64,000 nt of DNA from NCBI RefSeq assembly GCF_013694095.1, contig NZ_JACEFB010000005.1:186001-250000 (forward strand), given 5' to 3'. The notes under the pieces are model-generated. The model was not told the DNA's origin. It made no database searches and worked only from the letters and a program-made list of their open reading frames with translations. Position numbers and translations under genes: made by a program. Below are positions 61,371-64,000 of the stretch, piece by piece. The DNA is from Thermogemmata fonticola. GTDB taxonomy: Bacteria > Planctomycetota > Planctomycetia > Gemmatales > Gemmataceae. Every line of letters starts with the position of its first letter. The stretch's first letter is position 1.

Positions 61371-62657
61371 ATGGCAGATGCACATCACCAGACCCAAGTT
61401 CACGACCACTCAGACCATCACCATCACCACGATGGTGAAGCCATCAGTGCGTATTTCACAGAGCAGTTGCTCACCATTCTGGTAGCGGGTCTGTTCGGCT
61501 TCGTCGCCATTCAGATGTATCGCGGCGGAATGCTAAATAATCTGCTGGCTCCGCAGTTCCATGCCTGGGTTCTCGGTGGCGGCATTGCGATCTTGGCTCT
61601 GGTGGTTCTCCGGGCGGTCGCCGTTTGGCATGAAGCCAGCCAAGTGCATGCTCATGCCGGCCATGTGCATATCCACGATGGCCATCTGCACGTGCACTCT
61701 CACGCCCACCATCATCATGAGCACGAACACCATCATCATGACCACGCCCACCATCATCACGAGCACGAGCACCACCCCGGTTGCACTCATGCCGCGCACA
61801 CGCATTTCCCCGCGTCAGCCGAGGGTCATTCTCATGGGGAGCAGGAGCGCGTTCCTACGCAGACGGATTCACCTTCTGCTGCAAGCGATTCCTATGGTTC
61901 CACTGGCAGGGAATCCTCGCCTTCGCAACCCACTCCCGAACCGGATCGCAGTGATGCAAACGCTGAAGAAGAAGACGAACACGAGGCCGACCACGGGCAC
62001 AGCCACGATCTATCGTGGGTAATGGCCCGTATGCTCGTGTTGATATTCCCGGTGTCCCTGTATTTCCTCGGTCTTCCCAACGCCACCTATAGCAAGGAAC
62101 GCCAGCTTCGTATGCTGGGTCAGGAATCGTCCATCGGGACAGAATTGCTCCAGGAGTTGGCCAAAGACGCCGAGGTTGTCGCAGAAAAAACCTTAGAGGA
62201 CGGAAGTCTTCAACGGACGTTGAAGACGAAGACTGGCTTGCGGCTCCTCGAGACACGCAAACCCGATGGCAGCCAGCCCCGCTTGGAGGTTCTCAGCGGC
62301 GAGGGCCGGCGGATGCGCTTCAATGATCTCAATGATGCAGCCTTTGACGAAGCCAAACGGCAAAGCCTCCAGGGACAGATCGCCATTTTGGAAGGCCGCT
62401 TTCGCCGCTTGGGGGACAAGGAGTTTACCCTCTTCCGCCTCAAAATGACTTGCTGTGCCGCCGATACGGTGCCCCTACGCGTTCGTATTGTCGTCCCCCA
62501 AGCCCTCAGTGGTTTCCAAGATTTCGATTGGGTGGAAGTCAAAGGACAAATCCAATTTGTCAAAGTACCGGGGCAGGAGCGCTATCTCCCCGTCATCATA
62601 GTGGCCGACATCACCGATGTTCGCAAAACCGAACCGAAAGGGGAGTACGAGCTGTAA
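61371..62657 (+). CDS. YcgQ/DUF1980-family partner with a His-rich loop
   Basis: The protein has 428 residues. Two membrane helices at about 33-52 and 65-86 are followed by a loop packed with His (HSHAHHHHEHEHHHHDHAHH at about 106-126, more at the start DHHHHHDG and the end HEADHGHSHD). A third helix lies at about 220-240 (MLVLIFPVSLYFLGLPNA). The C-terminal domain (LEGRFRRLG, FTLFRLKMTCCAADTVPLRV, FDWVEVKGQIQFV) is the family core with its conserved Cys-Cys. It is 63 bases after the permease and would work with it. The His-rich loop suggests zinc, nickel or copper binding; that is inferred. Confidence 0.87.
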   Translation: MADAHHQTQVHDHSDHHHHHDGEAISAYFTEQLLTILVAGLFGFVAIQMYRGGMLNNLLAPQFHAWVLGGGIAILALVVLRAVAVWHEASQVHAHAGHVHIHDGHLHVHSHAHHHHEHEHHHHDHAHHHHEHEHHPGCTHAAHTHFPASAEGHSHGEQERVPTQTDSPSAASDSYGSTGRESSPSQPTPEPDRSDANAEEEDEHEADHGHSHDLSWVMARMLVLIFPVSLYFLGLPNATYSKERQLRMLGQESSIGTELLQELAKDAEVVAEKTLEDGSLQRTLKTKTGLRLLETRKPDGSQPRLEVLSGEGRRMRFNDLNDAAFDEAKRQSLQGQIAILEGRFRRLGDKEFTLFRLKMTCCAADTVPLRVRIVVPQALSGFQDFDWVEVKGQIQFVKVPGQERYLPVIIVADITDVRKTEPKGEYEL

Positions 62658-62729
62658 CAGTGCCTTGCGGTTATATTGTTTCCCTCATCCTCTCCCCTCT
62701 TTTCGCGGTCATTGCGGTCACTACGCTAA

Positions 62730-62748
62730 CTATTCCCGTGAGGAATAG
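62730..62748. promoter_or_regulatory. 7-bp perfect hairpin upstream of rpsR
   Basis: CTATTCC (62730-62736) and GGAATAG (62742-62748) form a perfect stem around CGTGA, about 220 bases before the bS18 gene and 70 bases after the DUF1980 stop. The rest of the roughly 310-base gap (62658-62970) shows no supported gene. Confidence 0.4.
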
Positions 62749-62970
62749 CCACGGGCGAGAGGGTATTTCGTCCGCCATCCAGCTCCGTCCCGGCCCAATC
62801 CATGAGACGTACAGCATAAAGGGGAAGTCGGTACGGAGACTTTCGGCAGAAGCGGCCATCATAACCTCCGCCCCCACGGAATGGCCTGAAGGGATGGCCT
62901 GCCCTCCGGGAAGAGAATAAACCATTAGAATGAACCGCTGGAATTTGATTTGAAGAGGAGCGAGGAAATC

Positions 62971-63213
62971 ATGCAACCGAAGAAGTTACGACGCCACCGT
63001 CATTTGCAGTGCCGTTACTGCACCAAGCAGGGGTGTCCTCGGCCGGCCTTTGTCGATTACAAGGACGTGGCCAATCTCAAGAAGATGATGACGAGCAATG
63101 CCAAGTTGTTCGGGCGCAAGCGGAGCGGTTTGTGCGCCACCTATCAGCGTGCGATGGCGGAAGCCGTCAAGCGGGCGCGCTTCATGGGCTTGCTTCCTTA
63201 CGTCGGAGAGTAG
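62971..63213 (+). CDS. rpsR: Ribosomal protein bS18 with zinc-type cysteines
   Basis: The protein has 80 residues. AGGAGCGAGGA precedes the ATG at 62971 (an upstream in-frame start at 62950 is less likely). The bS18 core is clear: FVDYKDVANLKKMM, GRKRSGLCATYQRAM and the closing KRARFMGLLPYVGE. A Cys-x2-Cys-x4-Cys cluster near the start (CRYCTKQGC) plus Cys in GLC gives four zinc-ligand-type cysteines, the so-called C+ form. It binds the small ribosomal subunit. Here it is apart from the usual rpsF, ssb and rplI neighbours, next to a putative metal transport pair. Confidence 0.95.
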   Translation: MQPKKLRRHRHLQCRYCTKQGCPRPAFVDYKDVANLKKMMTSNAKLFGRKRSGLCATYQRAMAEAVKRARFMGLLPYVGE

Positions 63214-63665
63214 GCCCGCTGAGACGTGCGGCCTCCCGCCCGGTGAAGTTCTGCCGTGGTGAATCCCGTGGTGCACTTCTTTGCCATCGGGACTGATTTG
63301 GTCTGTGTGGAGTAAACTTTATCGCTTTCAGTATGAGCCGGGATTCGGATCATTCACCCGGTGCCTCCACATAGCTGAAGTGGAGTAGCTCATGCCGGCC
63401 TACCGGCCCGTGTCCGTCGTTTCTCCCCCGGAAGCACTTGCCATCCGAGTCCGGCAGTTCCGGAACGGAAAGTACCAGCCGACACCTACCCCCCTGCATC
63501 GGCGGCGAATGATAAGCACTCCTCGGCAGCGAGACCAGACAAACACAAACTGTTCACACCGCGACTATTCCGGCTCGGTGCGAGCTTGCGTGCAGGAAGG
63601 GTAGGGCTGGTGAGACAAGCAATCCTCGCCGCTCAGAGAACAGTTCTGTGAATGGGGACCAAGTG
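63214..63665. other. Intergenic region between rpsR and pyruvate kinase
   Basis: 450 bases. It includes one marginal small open frame (listed separately). No strong terminator after rpsR; a promoter for pyruvate kinase is expected but not clear by eye. Confidence 0.35.
63392..63604 (+). CDS. Marginal 70-residue open frame
   Basis: The frame starts with ATG eight bases after GGAG (GTGGAGTAGCTC). The product is basic and polar (IRVRQFRNGKYQPTPTPLHR), with no recognised family, helix or signal. GC-rich third positions in the first 40 codons are mild support for coding. It lies between rpsR and pyruvate kinase. It may be a chance frame. Confidence 0.25.
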   Translation: MPAYRPVSVVSPPEALAIRVRQFRNGKYQPTPTPLHRRRMISTPRQRDQTNTNCSHRDYSGSVRACVQEG

Positions 63666-64000
63666 ATGAGGAATAACCAGCGGCGGACACGGATCATTGC
63701 TACCCTGGGACCGTCCACGGATAGCGCAGAGAAACTGGAAGCCTTGCTGAGTGCGGGAGCAGATGTCGCACGAATCAACTTCTCTCACGGTACACCAGAC
63801 GATCACATTCGGCGCATTCGGGCCTGGCGCCAAGCAGCGGCCAAGACCGGGCGGATCGCGGGCATACTGGCAGATTTACCGGGTCCTAAGTTACGGCTGT
63901 TGCTTCCAGCACCAGTATCTCTTCAGTCGGGGGACTGGATTTATCTGACCCCTGGAGACGATTGGCGGAGCTTACCGCACGTGGTGGGCGTAACCGAACC
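63666..64000 (+). CDS. pyk: Pyruvate kinase, N-terminal part, cut by window end
   Basis: The frame codes for about 111 residues and remains open at 64000. It has the N-terminal pyruvate kinase signatures: RRTRIIATLGPSTDS, AGADVARINFSHG (about 31-43) and GILADLPGPKLRLL, the last being the family's phosphoenolpyruvate/metal region. It converts phosphoenolpyruvate and ADP to pyruvate and ATP in glycolysis. GGGGACC lies about nine bases before the ATG. The rest of the gene is outside the window. Confidence 0.93.
   Translation, partial: MRNNQRRTRIIATLGPSTDSAEKLEALLSAGADVARINFSHGTPDDHIRRIRAWRQAAAKTGRIAGILADLPGPKLRLLLPAPVSLQSGDWIYLTPGDDWRSLPHVVGVTE

Overview
The window looks like a chromosome segment of a planctomycete, most probably of the Gemmataceae type. 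The grounds are family-level and come from the sequence: a DUF1559 pilin-like protein, a Ser/Thr kinase fused to a formylglycine-generating-enzyme (FGE) fold, a protein that fuses a ceramidase-like domain to a PVC-type dehydrogenase and a heme c domain, two zinc-ribbon/membrane-helix proteins of planctomycete style, a YTV-like Cys repeat protein, and many secreted proteins without recognisable function. Base composition is GC-rich. Genes lie on both strands in short runs. I see no rRNA, tRNA, CRISPR array, insertion sequence or phage module.

Layout. 0-4 kb: end of a Cys-rich repeat protein, a HemP-like gene, a DUF1559 protein with a clear promoter and 5' hairpin, and an EamA transporter. 4-16 kb: kinase-FGE fusion, AI-2E permease, folD overlapping a sirtuin, threonine synthase, an FHA protein, a zinc-ribbon/propeller membrane protein and GluQRS. 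16-22.6 kb: a uronate isomerase-like amidohydrolase, a C-tract-rich non-coding region with a strong terminator, a secreted esterase, a beta-barrel protein, and larE with a small conserved-looking partner. 22.9-30 kb: a GDP-deoxymannose pair (gmd and a reductase), glgC-scpA, a second zinc-ribbon membrane protein and a plant/chlamydia-type FabI. 30-41 kb: secreted proteins, including a Gly/Met repeat protein with a strong terminator, NrnA, a membrane cytochrome, GlyA and a hemolysin III-like protein.

40.5-50 kb: a lone ceramidase-like gene followed by the giant ceramidase/dehydrogenase/cytochrome fusion, then an acetyltransferase and two M16 peptidase genes in which one protein carries the HxxEH motif and the other the R/Y motif, with a 52-residue membrane protein between them. 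50-55.5 kb: a 1697-residue propeller/TPR protein on the minus strand. 56-64 kb: an oxidoreductase, a class III aminotransferase overlapping a ZnuB-like permease, a permease (YcgR/YraQ type), a His-rich partner (YcgQ/DUF1980 type), ribosomal protein bS18 with four zinc-ligand-type cysteines, and the start of pyruvate kinase, cut by the window end.

The most unusual parts are the putative metal-handling run at 59-63 kb, the split M16 pair with its small membrane protein, the ceramidase-cytochrome fusion, the Gly/Met protein, and the unexplained non-coding region at 17.6-18.2 kb. All functions are assigned from motifs read by eye; no database search was run.
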